From Nepenthes gracilis (lineage: Eukaryota > Streptophyta > Magnoliopsida > Caryophyllales > Nepenthaceae), in contig BSYO01000019.1 in assembly GCA_033239525.1 (NCBI GenBank), positions 11,700,592 to 11,764,591 on the forward strand: a stretch of DNA of 64,000 nt, in the 5' to 3' direction. Shown piece after piece: positions 46,046-57,850 of this stretch. Position numbers and translations under genes: made by a program. The notes beneath the pieces were generated by a model. That model was not told the DNA's origin. It worked only from the letters and a program-made list of their open reading frames with translations, and searched no databases. How positions within the stretch are numbered: position 1 is the stretch's first letter; each line of letters opens with the position of its first letter.

Positions 46046-48353
46046 CCCTGTGTTGGCGCGGCGCACATCCTGTACTGCACGACTTTGAACGTTTGGATTA
46101 AACCTAACGGCTAATTATTTTTTATTTAATTTATAAAAGAAAAAAACCTTGTATAAATTTTTGTCATTGGATTTGATCCGAAGCACCGAAATTGTATGGT
46201 GCAGGCCCCTTGGCTTACATCCACCACCATTTTAATTAAAAAATTCAAAATAAATAATTTATTTTTTTATTTAGATATTAGTATATTTTTTAAAAAATAA
46301 AAAAATTATACTACATATCTAAAGATCAAATCACAAGGATTAAATTTTTATAGTTATAAGATATAAAAATTATATATATACTAAGAACTGCTACGTATAC
46401 ACATATATATGTATTGAAAAATTTGGAACACAATTAAAAAAAATTGGACTGCTATATTAATTTGATCAAACTATTATAAAGATTGAATTTTCATGCTTTA
46501 ATAATGTTTAATCTCGTAAATGTAGTACGATTGAAGTATTATTTTCTAATTTGATTAATAAATATACTAACCTAAGATAAAATAATTCAAAAAAACAAGA
46601 TAAATAGAGAGAGAGGAATAATATCAAATTCGAGTCCTTGCATTGATACTGTTGTAGATACAGAGTTTTTATAAGTAAGGAAAATGAGTACGGAGTTGAA
46701 GAAGAACAGGAAAATGAGTAAGGAAACAAAAGATAGCCGTTGGGAAAGTTTTAAGTGCTTCATTAAGCATATTCCAACTGATGCCTTCTTCCTTCGTTTG
46801 TCTGTCATAAATAGAGTTGAGTCTTGAATTTGTTATCTTTACTTTTTCACAGAAAGTTGTCTGATTAAATTTCTTTAAATGACAGGAAGCCTTTTATTGG
46901 ATAAGTGAGTTTCTTGAATTCCTTAGAAACCAAATGGATCATGAATTAATAGATCTCTAAACAAGTTATTCTAGAGAGGAGAATTAGTTGTAGAGGCTGA
47001 AGATTTGCTAGTAGAATCGTTCTTTTGTAATTGTTGAATGACTTGCTATATGTATAGACTATAAAATCTCGTAAGTTGATTTTTTTATCTGATCGTCTAG
47101 ATACTGTAAAAGTTATTGGTAAGACCTGTTTAATAAGGAATTGGTGTACTGAAATGGTTGGTTGAGCAATGACCTATAATGATAGCTGAGTAGTTATCAT
47201 AGATAACACCTTTAAAACTTATCTGACTATTTATTGAATTTTTTTACTATTTTGAAAAATATGTTTGAAAATATTGTGGAGTATGAGGGGAACAATTATT
47301 CTTATTCCACAATTTTACACTGAACGTACAATTCTACGTTAAATTCACAGAATATTGATAGAGGAGTCTCTTGGTAATATTGTTGACAGTTGAAATACTA
47401 CATCATAATTCATGGTATTTCAAAGTCAACATCGAATGTGATTCTTTTGCTAAATGAAGCAACATCCTCATATAACTTGTCATTATAAAGCCTAGACTAT
47501 TGAATTTCTAGTTGAGAAATGGACAGAATGGCTCTAAAATAGATCTATCATTCGTGAAATCAATTGGAAATATCCATGGGACGTTGAGCATCAAACTTGA
47601 TAACCTAGATTGATTAAAAGAGTGCAGGTAAAATGTAAAATATTAAACATTTTTATAGTCTTAATAATTGTATGTTGGTCAAATATAGTTTACCATGAAA
47701 GGACGAGTAGCCTGTTGGGTCAATGTAATTTTTAATGGTTACGTAATTCTAAGAATTTTTAGATGGAATAAGAGATTGGGTTATCCTCATAATTATTATG
47801 ACGTCTTATCTCAATAGACCTCGAGTCAATCAAAATAAGATAATAAAATCTCATATTTTTGTTTGGATCAAAGACATGGAATAAAATTAAACCATGAAAC
47901 ATTCATTTTGTTATGGCTATAAGCTCTTTGAGAGGTGGTTGTTGAGTATAAGTTGTCAAGGCAATGTGTTGTACACTATGCTTGGTAGTGAAAATTTTCT
48001 TAATAAATTCAATATGAAAATTAATAATTTATTTTTTAGTGAAAAATTTGAAATACTATTTTTATAATTGAGTATTTGATTCCTCTGAAAGATAATTGGA
48101 ATCTCATTTGATAAAATTTAATATTAAAATTGAAAACAGAAAGTATGGCCTGTGATCTAGCAAAACATTCTTTTCAAACTAAATTTTTGATATATATTTT
48201 GTAAAATACTTTTTACAACTTTGCAATTAATTCTCAATAAGACTTTAAATCATTTTAAAATTTTAAAATACATAAACAAGGGATAACTTTTTTAATAGTT
48301 GAATAATATTTTTGTTGATTGAGTCAAATTTAAAGTGAAATCGCACCATTTTG
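46046..48353. other. Intergenic DNA between the SSL gene and Gypsy element 2
   Basis: AT-rich and mostly unassigned. Part of 46900-47900 has the texture of a decayed retrotransposon end, but I see no paired ends and no coding domain. Confidence 0.45.
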
Positions 48354-49613
48354 TGATGGGTACACCAATAAATGGTGGCCCAAAGAAGGTCGGAAGCTTG
48401 GTCAACGTTTCTAACGCCCCAGAAGAAGATAGGCCCAGAATCGAAGGCCAGGACGGGTCAACGCAAAGCATCGGACCAATCCGCGGCCAACTTCTCACAA
48501 ACGGTCAACTCTGGCACATGCCAGTGGCCTTCGGGTTTTGCAATGCTTGATGGGCCTATTCCATTCCGGCCCACAACCCATCGATTGACGCCCACGCTCT
48601 CCCCTCGTTCTCCATGAGGGCGGCCAACAGGCCGACGGTCAACTCTGACGGCGTTGCCTCGCGCCCTACATACCGGGCCCAAACGAGGCCCTTCTACAAG
48701 AATGGGCTTGACTCACTCGGGCTCATAGCTCAAATGGAGGCCAACGCGACGCCATTCATAAGGGCGCGACACGCACGCAGTCGGGTCAGGCGTTGGCCGT
48801 CTGCTTCGCACGATGGCCCCAAAACGCCTTCCCCGATGAATCTGGGCGACCGTTTAGATCCATCGATCCATAATAGGCCAATGCACGATCTTCCAAGGAT
48901 ATTCCACGACCTCCAAAGGAATATCTGCAAGATTCGCCCCAAATAAGGAAGGCGCCTAGATCCTTCCAACTCCACGCCACCCAAGGAACCTCAATGGTAA
49001 GGAAAGAAGCTAATTTGGGGAAAGTGGTTGACCGCCTTTAAGGAAATAATCCTCCACAATTGGGCAACAAGCGTCGGCCCTAAGGAAGGAGCGGGCCAGC
49101 AGATCCTGGGACGATCCTCCCTTCCAAAGAAGGAAGATCGTCACCCCTTTTTCCATAAAAGAAGCCCCGGATCCACCATCCAGGCACGCTTAGGCAACGC
49201 CCATGCCCAGGACTCTCTCTCTTTCAAGCCGAGACCAGACAGAAAATCCTAAGTGTTTTGGAAACAAGCTCTAGTTCCCAATGATAAACTCTCAAACACG
49301 ATCAAACTCCAAGGCAACTAACGGGTCTTTACACACGTTCTCGCTTCCCACCATCAGACATTTAAGAGAGGACTTGCGCCTTTCGATATCCTGAACAAGA
49401 CACCTCCATTCCCTTCGTCCATTTGCTTTCACTCTCTTTGATTCCTTCCATTGAAGGTGATTTGACGACTGAGCGTCGGAGTGTTTCGGTGGGATTACAT
49501 CCGTAATGTGACCCTTTGCTCGCTTTTAGTGGTGTACAAGACGTACTCGGTGAACGAGCTGTTTTCAAACCATCCAAAAGAATCGAATGCTCAAGTCGGA
49601 TCAGTGCACGCAC
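48354..49613 (+). repeat. 5' LTR of Gypsy element 2
   Basis: About 1.26 kb; the inner end is uncertain by a few bases. Compared with the 3' LTR it has many small indels. The CCATAAAAG TATA-like box (about 49153) is kept, but the following stem-loop is damaged (GCCCCGGA against TCCAGGC). Confidence 0.85.
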
Positions 49614-49699
49614 TATATTGGCGCCTTGTTTGTGGGAAACGCTTACAAAAGCCTACCACAAAGAATGCACGAACTCTCTCTGTCACCTTCCTCTCAACA

Positions 49700-51330
49700 A
49701 TGGTGAACACGAGAGCACTGTGCTAAGCGACTGCCGCTTAGAGAGATATCTGCTAACCCCGAGCTGTGGCCATAACGATGTCCCCGGTCAACGGGCCTGA
49801 GGCGAAGTTCCACCGCCTTACATTCAACAATCAGGAGTGATGCGGCTAACAATCGCCTCGCACCTCCAACCGCTTTGCGGCGAAAAGAACAGAATAACAA
49901 GCGGCTCCACCAGTAGTGATTCCCACTCCTGCCACCAAGAAAGGTGGTCAGAGGAAGAAGAAGCCAAGAGGCCTCGGAAAACTGAAACAACTGCCCAGAT
50001 CCTCCCGTTCCTGGCTAGAACAGGCCAATGGAACGCTCCGAGAGTACTTCCCCAACAGAGAGCCCAGAACGGAGAAATCCTCGATACTCTCGGGCAGAAG
50101 ACCGCCGCACACCCAGAACGTGTTTCAGGATCATAGGTCCACAGAGGCAGAATGACCACCACAACCCACTGAAACAGCACGGAGAGTTGAGGAATTTCCT
50201 CAACTCCAAGAGATCGAAGAAACGCCACTCGTGCCAATCCACGAAGTGGACCAAATCTGGAACCACGTGTTCGGAACGACGAGCGCCATCGACTTGGACA
50301 GTCGCCTTTCATCGCAGTAAATTCTCAACCGGGCCCACTGCCGTCCAAGTTCAAAATGCCATCCCTTGACTTACACGATGGGGCGGTGATCCGGTTGACC
50401 ACCCGATCACTTCCGCACCCATCTAAGTCTACAAGGGCTAGAAGACTCGGGCGATGTGCCATCGTTTCCCACTTACACCGAAGGGAGACACGGGGACTGG
50501 TTTCACCATCTCCTTGTGTTCTCACACAGCTTCCGTGAACTCACGGACCTCTTCCCCGCCCCATATGTATCGAGCCGACGTGGAAGAGAAACAGCCGTGG
50601 CACCTCTCCACATAAAGCGTAAAACGGGAGAGAACCCACTGGCGCTTCTCGATCGCCGTGGTGAGGCCGAAGGATTCCAGGATTACTAAGGAGATGAAGT
50701 TGGCAGCTTCATCTCAAGACGACTTACGGAGATTTCTTCAAGCATTTGGCCCTCAAGAATCCCAGACATTCCGCGGAAAGAATCCATTACTGTGGCTTAC
50801 GCAGTGCAGGAAGAGGACAATGAGGCAAAACGCGTCCGAGCAGGCGGATCGGCCTCGACCAATTCCTCGAGAAGGAAAGAGAAAGTTTGTTGGCGGAGAA
50901 CACCCACGCCAAACAGCTTGACCGGGCCCTCGTAACGCAGAGACTACGAGGCCCACCACCTTCACGCCCGACGGACACGCTCTCCAATGTCCCGATGCGG
51001 CATCCGTGGGAAAAAGTTTCAAGTGGCCAAAGACATCAAAAGGACTACGGAAATCAATTTAAATATCTGTGACTTCCATCGCCTTTCGCTGGCCACTCAA
51101 CCGAAGACCGCAAGACACCTGGAAGGAAATCAAGATCTCGATTCGCAGGGACATCTTACTCGATTGGGCCAAGGGGACTCAGATGTAACCCAGGAGCGCC
51201 CGATGAAGAGGGGCAGGAGGGCGCCTCCCGGGCCGGATTGGGCAGAGTAGTCAACATGATCACCACCCAACCGCGGGAGCCCGAAGACAGCAAGGAGCAG
51301 CAGATCGGGAGGAAGAAGCATTGCAGAATG
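49700..51330 (+). pseudogene. gag of Gypsy element 2, broken
   Basis: It opens MVNTRA at 49700, matching MVNT of element 1. A gag-domain start (LPSKFKMPSLDL) is readable near 50335-50375 and a piece of the following region near 50456-50689. Frame changes occur every 100-200 bases, so no long product is possible. Confidence 0.75.
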
Positions 51331-51379
51331 GACAACATCATTAGCTTTAGTAGATCGTGATTCGAACCATGTAATCTCC

Positions 51380-54300
51380 CCCCATGCTGACCCCCTTGTA
51401 ATTTCGGCACTCGTTTCAGATGGTATTTCGGACTACCAGTTGAAGCGGGTCTTTATTGATAATCGTAGCTCTAAAGACTTGCTTTATTTGGACGTGTTCT
51501 TTAGATTAGGCCTAAAAAAGAACCAACTAAAACCTGCTGAAGGACCTTTATACGGCCTTGACAATGAACCGGTGTCCGTTCAAGGGACAATCCAACTGGA
51601 AGTCACCCTGGGCACCAACCCAAAAATAGCAAGTCGTATGCTAACCTTTCTAGTGGTTGACCTGCCCTCTGTGTACAACGTGATACTAGGCAGGCTGTGC
51701 CTAACGGCGTTTGGGGTAGTCACGTCAATTCCATAACTAAAAATAAAATTCCCAACGCCTTACGGCGTTGGAGAAGTCCTGGGAGATCGTGTCACCGGAC
51801 GGTTACATGGCATTGCCCTAGTGGCGAGAATCGGCTCGGTGGGAGAACTCGATCATCGAGACGAGACCACCTTGCAGCGGGCGCAGCCTGGTGAAGCCAC
51901 GGATCTGGTCCCACTGGACCCGGGGGAACCGGATAAGTGTGTCCAGATTGGCAGCTCACTCACCGGGCCGTGATGATGAATTGATCGCGTTTTTACGAAG
52001 GAACCAGACATTTTTGCCTCGACTCCTGCGGACATGCTTGGGATTTCAGCTGAAGTGATGGTCCACAAGTTGGGTTTTGATCCGCATCGTTTTATGATTT
52101 AAATGGAGGAACCACTCCGCCGAAAAGCTAATCGCCATCCGAGAGAGGAGGTGAAGAAGCCGCCGACGCTTCATTAGGGGAAGTCCAGACCTGCATTTGC
52201 TCTCAAACATCGTCCCGGTTAAGAAGAGCAACGGAAATGGCGAATGTGTCGACTTTACCGACGCCAACAAGGCCTCGCTAAAGGACAGATTTTCCCTTGC
52301 TCGGGATTGACTTTGGTTGACTCCACGGCAGGCACGAGCCGCTTAAGCTTCATGGACGCTATTCGGCTACAACCAGATCGTAACGAGTCCAAAAGACGAG
52401 GAGCATACCTCGTTCATGACGGACCCGGCACCTATTGCTATATAGGTCATGCCCTTCGGGTTAAAGAATGCCGGAGCCACCTACAGGCGACTAGTGACGG
52501 TAATGTTCAAAAGCAAATCGGTCGCAACATGGAGGTCTACGCGACGACATGCTCTCAAGAGCAGAGTCACGGGCGACCACATATGTGACTGGAAGAGTCA
52601 TTTGGGTGCTCCGCCACACCAAATGAAACTAAACCAGCCAAGTGTGTCTTCGGGTAGCCTCGGGAAGTTCTTGGGTTTCATCGTCTCTCGAGGATCGAGG
52701 CAAACCAGAAAAAGGTTAAGGCCCCTGCCGACATGGCTCCCAGAAGCGAAAAGACGCCCTGCGATTGACTGACGGCCGGGCCGCCTGTCTCCGCTTCCTC
52801 GCGGTCTCTGGGACAAGTACCGGCCTCTTCTTTAAAGCCTTAAGAGGGACAAAGTCTAAACGGTTTCCAATGGTTGGGTTGACCGCCAGACCACCTTCGA
52901 TAAATTGAAGGCGATCCTGCCAGCCCACCATTGTTAGCATCACCCAAAGACGGAGAGGAGAGCTGTACCTTTACTCGGGCAAAGACGGGAGGCATCCTCG
53001 CCTCCGCCTCCTATGCGCCAAGAGTCTAACATCCAGCCCGGTCTATTATGTAAGCAAAACATTGACCGCCCAGAACTCGCTACCCGCACGCTGAAAAAAA
53101 TAAGATCTGCACTTATCTTCAGCCATAAAATTGAGGCCATACTTTCAAGCGCATTGCGTAGTGGTCCTTACGGACCGCCCCGGCGAAAGGCATACTCCAA
53201 AAGCCCGACATTTTGGGGCGATTGGTAAGGGCTGATTAATCGGGTGAGTTCGACATCGAAGTTCGAGGCCTGCAAAGCCATAAAGGCGCTGCTCTCGCCG
53301 ACTTCATCGTTGAGACAACAACACCCATTCAAGATGAGCAGTCGCGAGAAAATGAAGAACAGCCCGATGGGGCCCGAATGGACACTCGCTGACCAACAAC
53401 GTCGCCAGAATGCGAAGCCCCTACTGGGCTGGCTTGCCAGATTGGCAAAGGAGTGCTCGCCAAGAGGTTACTCCACAACCCGCAGCGAATTAATGTCAAC
53501 CAGGTCAATGGGGCTTCGAGGCAAACAACCATTCCTTGGCAGTACTGGGCGAAGGCAAAGGAGACCATCCAGGCCCGACTAAGCCGACCCGGTTCACATT
53601 CCTCGAGAGAAATTGGAAGGCGACGGGCTGGCTAGAGGGGAGGCCGCCAAAACCGAGAACAATATTCGAGGGACACGCGGAGACCACGAACGCTCCGAGC
53701 ATAGAGAAACAAGAGGCCATGCAGATTTCCGAGACGGAAAACTGGATGACCCTTACCTTAAATACTTGGCCGACGGATCACTTAGGAGGACACTTGAAAA
53801 AAAGGTCAATGATTAAAAGACACTGGTTGGTACACTCAGAGTTGATGGTTGATCAGATTACCTGATACTCAACTCAGTATCTCCGCCGTCTATCTCCCGA
53901 GGAGGCGGACTACGCTGCCGGGGCGAAGTTCACCTCCTAACTGTGGATCACACGTAGCGGGAAGAACCTAGCCTTCAAAATTATGCGGCGGGGCTACTAC
54001 TGGCCCTCAATGAAAAAGGACGCGCTAGAGTTAATTAAGAGATGTGAGAGCTGCTAGCTTCATGGCAACCTCCATCACTAGCCGTCCGCCGACTTAAAGT
54101 CCCTTCAGGCCCCATGGCCTTTTGCGCAATGGGGGCTTAACATTCTCGGCCCATTTTCCATTGCCACGGGACAAAGGAAATTCATCATAAGTGCATCGAC
54201 TACTTCACCAAGTGGGTCGAGGCTGCCCGCTGCAAAAATCCTTAACACAATGCTCTAGAGTTCCTTCGTCAGAGCATTATCTGCAGATTTGGCGTCCCTA

Positions 54301-54953
54301 AGGTCGTGATAACCGATAACGGGACCCAATTTTTGAGGAAATGCTTCACCAAGTATTGCACCACCTGAATCAAAAGTCCACACGCCGGTAGCACCCGGTG
54401 CCAACGAAGTGGAGGTCACAAACCGTACGCTACTCCACGGTTAAAGACTAAGCCGGAGGACGCTCGGGCTCCCGGGCCGACGAGCTCCGTCCGTCCTCCG
54501 GGTCTTATCGCACAACCCCGAAGGAACTAACGCGAGATGCCTTTCCGGCCCTATATTATTGGATCAAGCGGTAATTTGGCCGAAATCGGGCTCAAGTCTC
54601 GTGGTGGAGTCCTTTGACCCACAAACCAACTCCCTTAAAATCGGAAGCATTTGGACTAACTAGAGGAAGCCCGCGACGCCGCGAGAATAACGAAAAAAGA
54701 AAGATACCAACACCGAGTTGTCCGATACTACAACAAAAAGATAAAAGCCCGATAATTTCTTGGGGACTTAGTTCTACGTGGCATCGAGGCCCACAGTAAG
54801 CTGGCGGCCAGGGGAAATAAGCTCTCCCAACTGGGAGGGACCTTTCCTCGTCTCTGCCCTCCTGCGCAACGGAGCGTACAAGCTCCGGAACCAGGACAGA
54901 AAGTTGGTCCCACGAACGTGGAACACAGCCCACCTAAAGCGCTACTTCCAATA
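51380..54953 (+). pseudogene. pol of Gypsy element 2, broken
   Basis: Protease: 51440-51736 ([41 protein letters not shown]). Reverse transcriptase: about 52020-52700. MPFGLKNAGATYRRLV is readable at 52449, but the YVDD codons at 52537-52551 are hit by a frame change, apparently loss of two bases; LGKFLGFIVSRG follows. RNase H remains are scattered across 52700-53860. Integrase: about 53880-54400 (RRGYYWPSMKKDALELIKRCESC, GPFSIATGQRKF). The C-terminal region runs to 54953. Confidence 0.85.
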
Positions 54954-55133
54954 GGGAACCCAGGTATGCACATACTCGATCCTGTGCATTCATTCGTGTG
55001 CTTGTTTTCACTTTGAGAAAATGGGAGTTTACTTAGCATATAGAATTCTAGGACCTATGAACTGTGTTTTCCTTGCAGGTATCCATCCGACCTAGGCTGC
55101 CCCTAAGTCGGGAGGGTCTTCACCCTCTCGTTA

Positions 55134-55352
55134 AACCCTAGTTATCTAGGTTGCCCAAAAAGTGGTCCTAAAAACCCGGTCATCCAGGGGCCATATGCGG
55201 TCTTAAAACCCTAGTCATCTAGGTGGCCCATGGGCGGTCTGAAACCCTGGTCATCCAGGTGGCCCATGAGCGGTCTAAAACCTTGGTCATCCAAGTGGCC
55301 CATGAGCGGTCTGAAACCCTGGTCATCCAGGTGGCCCATAGCGGTCTAAAAA
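55134..55352 (+). repeat. 36-bp tandem array with covarying hairpins (element 2)
   Basis: Six units of 35-38 bp. Each has a short inverted repeat around a four-base loop (TCAT or TTAT): CCTAG/CTAGG, an imperfect CCGG/CCAGG, CCTAG/CTAGG, CCTGG/CCAGG, CTTGG/CCAAG, CCTGG/CCAGG. The hairpin is followed by GTGGCCCATGAGCGGTCT. The array lies between pol and the convergent antisense ORF, as in element 1. Confidence 0.93.
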
Positions 55353-55850
55353 CCTTAGGGGGAAAGTATGGCACACGCAACGACCTCCTTTCGGAGAGCA
55401 GCAACGTCAGTCAACGACGGTCGAAGGGAGAAGCACTTCTTCTCCAACATTGGCGGCCCAAGTCTTCACTTGAACGGCGCCACCAGTAGTTCTTACAACC
55501 GCCCGCCCGACTTAAGGATCTCACTCCTTATGCGGCCAACCAGCAAGTTAGCTACCCCACGCACCAACCTTCTCTATGAAAGGATAGCGTGGTTAAACAA
55601 AGCGAGAAGTGTTCTTTCTCTAACTCTGACTGCCCAAGTCTTCGGCAAGGCAAAGATCAGCAAGGTTGGTTAATGCAACCACCGCCAAGCCCGGGGCTCT
55701 CCTCCTTAGGCAACCAAGTAGCAATGTGGACCAACCCGGGGGGTCGTCCCCATACAACAAACACAAAGCAATAAAAGGCAATGGACACTGGACTGAAAAG
55801 AGTTTCCATTTCATTAAGTATGTTACAATATACATGCTATCCGAAAAAAA
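55353..55850. other. Spacer after the array in element 2
   Basis: It holds the stem CTCC-TTTC-GGAG (55385-55396) and CAGTCAACGACGGTC (about 55408), both with counterparts after the array of element 1. No coding sequence recognised. Confidence 0.6.
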
Positions 55851-56620
55851 AGGGAGTATAAAAAGCTACAAGGCTGGCGGACCACCCTGGCTGTCATAGG
55901 GCTCTCTCTGCAGGTCTTCCTTATGCAGCGTCGTGCGGTTTCTTTGATTAATAAACTCCACCGGTATTCAGGAACAACCAACCGCGCGACATGGCGTCCA
56001 ATGTTGAGCCCATCCAACAGCCGGGCGTATAGTGCGCCGCCGACCTCATGGAGGCTCATCCGAGTGACCAGCTCGCTTTCTGCGGTGGCGGCTCGATCTG
56101 CGAGGCGTTTGATATTCGTTTTATTTCGATCATCCTCCTCCTTTAAACGAGCAACCTCCGCTCGGTTCAACAACCTCCGCCTTCTCAGGGCGTCTGGGCC
56201 CACTCCTCGCCATAACAGCCTCAAGAGCTACTGCCCGCTCACGGAGCTCTCCTCCCGAGGCGCAAGCTTGGCATCTAGCAGCTATCTCAGCCTCCCGGCC
56301 CGCAATGATACGCTCACGCCGCTCCATTTCCCGGGAGACAGTGAGGCCAATCTTCTTGGCCGCAAGGACCAAAACGAAACGTGAGTCTCATAAACATAAG
56401 GAAGAAAGAATTGCAAGAAAACCGTTGCAGAGGTCTTACCTCATAAGTCTTCCTATGAGGCCTCCCGTGCCCGGACTCAGACTGCCCACCGGGGTGGAGG
56501 AACCGGCCAAGGTGTTGAGCTAGGAGCGCCCTCTTGCGCCCGAATCACGCCGCCGCCTCCTCTAGAATTCTCTCCAAGAGCTCGTCATCCTCAATCTAGG
56601 CGGCAGCGGCAGGCTCCTCC
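55850..56620 (-). pseudogene. C-terminal part of the antisense ORF of element 2, frame-broken
   Basis: Minus-strand frames (56372-56130 and 56224-55823) are rich in Arg, Glu, Ala and Leu (NRAEVARLKEEDDRNKTNIK, RLADRAATAESELVTRM). They look like a coiled coil, followed by LLDGLNIGRHVARLVVPEY, which pairs with WDGIWLCRKIASLVLPD in element 1. They continue the 409-aa ORF after frame changes. Confidence 0.65.
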
Positions 56621-57850
56621 CTAGCAGCCTCTAGAATGGCGCGCAGTCCTCGGCCTGCACCCCGAGCCGCGGCGGAGTTCCTCTTGCAGCCTCCCGGAGT
56701 AGCCGCGTGTGTTTCTCCTCCCGGCCGCCTTTGGGGCAAAGAGCGGTGAATCAATCGTGACGACGGCTCTATAATATAAGCGTGTGAACCTCGAGCACGT
56801 CGCGAGCCGGGCTCCTCTGCGATCCCATCTGTGCAGGCGCTGAGTCGGGATCGCCCAGCCGCGCTTAATGACTCCTCCGGCATCCGCCAGCCTGCCCTCA
56901 ACGGACCTCTCCGCTCCGGAAGTGCTACCGGGACCACCGCAAATCCCGGCAGCCACAAGGTCAATCTGTGAAGAGGAAGATGAGGGCGTGGCAATCGCCC
57001 TCTCAGCAGCCTCCTCCGAAGACATCGGGCGGATGAGCAACTTTTTTGAGTCATCAAGCTTCAACATTTTAATTGAAGGATGCGGCTTCTGGACCGGGGA
57101 CGGCGGTCCCCATTCAACCTTTCTCGGTTTCCCTCGTGGGAAACCAAAAATCCCTCCCGAACTCATCGGGATTTTGTCAGACGCCTTGGTTAGCCGGGCG
57201 TAGGGCCGCTCTCCACTCGGGACGGCGTACTGGGGATGTACGTCTGGGACCTTACCCCAGTCCCGCGCGATAGGCCACTTGTCTCCCACCTTTACAAAGA
57301 AGAACCGGTTTTCCCAGTTCTTCGGGGAGTCATGGATGGCCTTACTTATTTTTATCCCCGCACGGGGGCTGAGTGAGATCCACTCCGCCCCCTGGGTCAC
57401 CCTGAAAATAACTTTAAGGCCTGACATCCTGAACTTTTGGCCAATCTTCCGAGAAAAAATACATAGGGTGCAAATGTACCTCACCGCGTTGGCATGAAGC
57501 TGGGAAATGGGTACTTGCAGGGCCGCTATAATTGATTCAAGCTCCTCCGGCATCGGCAGGCGAAGGCCGCCCCTCAAGTGAGCCTCGTAAACGGTGAAAT
57601 AGCCTTCCGGTGGGTAAGAGGCTCTATCGTCCGCGCCCGGAACCCTCCAGGCCATCTCTTTCGGGATGTTGAATTCGACGCACAAGGCCTTAATATCATT
57701 TTCCCTCAAATCAGATGAGAAGTCCACTACGGAAGCCATAATCGGAAAATGTTTTAGGGTATCTTCGAAGGGTTGTCTGAGAGATGGGAATGAGGAAGAC
57801 GAAGGAGGCGTAACCGATTTCAAAAAACGGAAGGAAAACTTAAGCGCCAA
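56621..57850 (-). CDS. Antisense ORF of Gypsy element 2 (gypsy-type transposon domain), 409 aa open
   Basis: Open from 57850 to a stop at 56621. The likely native start is the Met at residue 38 (57739), followed by SVVDFSSDLRE. Residues about 50-135 read IKALCVEFNIPKEMAWRVP, YPPEGYFTVYEAHLRGGLRL, IIAALQVPISQLHANAVRYI and CTLCIFSRKI. This is the pattern of the plant 'putative gypsy type transposon' family (PF04195-like, from memory). Residues 145-215 (GLKVIFRVTQGAEWISLSP, NWENRFFFVKVGDKWPIARD) extend the match to element 1. After about residue 330 the composition turns Arg-rich and the true frame probably switches. Antisense ORFs at this position are known in Tat elements such as Grande; their function is not established. 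It lies in a sense-broken element. Confidence 0.75.
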   Translation of the reverse strand: MALKFSFRFLKSVTPPSSSSFPSLRQPFEDTLKHFPIMASVVDFSSDLRENDIKALCVEFNIPKEMAWRVPGADDRASYPPEGYFTVYEAHLRGGLRLPMPEELESIIAALQVPISQLHANAVRYICTLCIFSRKIGQKFRMSGLKVIFRVTQGAEWISLSPRAGIKISKAIHDSPKNWENRFFFVKVGDKWPIARDWGKVPDVHPQYAVPSGERPYARLTKASDKIPMSSGGIFGFPRGKPRKVEWGPPSPVQKPHPSIKMLKLDDSKKLLIRPMSSEEAAERAIATPSSSSSQIDLVAAGICGGPGSTSGAERSVEGRLADAGGVIKRGWAIPTQRLHRWDRRGARLATCSRFTRLYYRAVVTIDSPLFAPKAAGRRNTRGYSGRLQEELRRGSGCRPRTARHSRGC

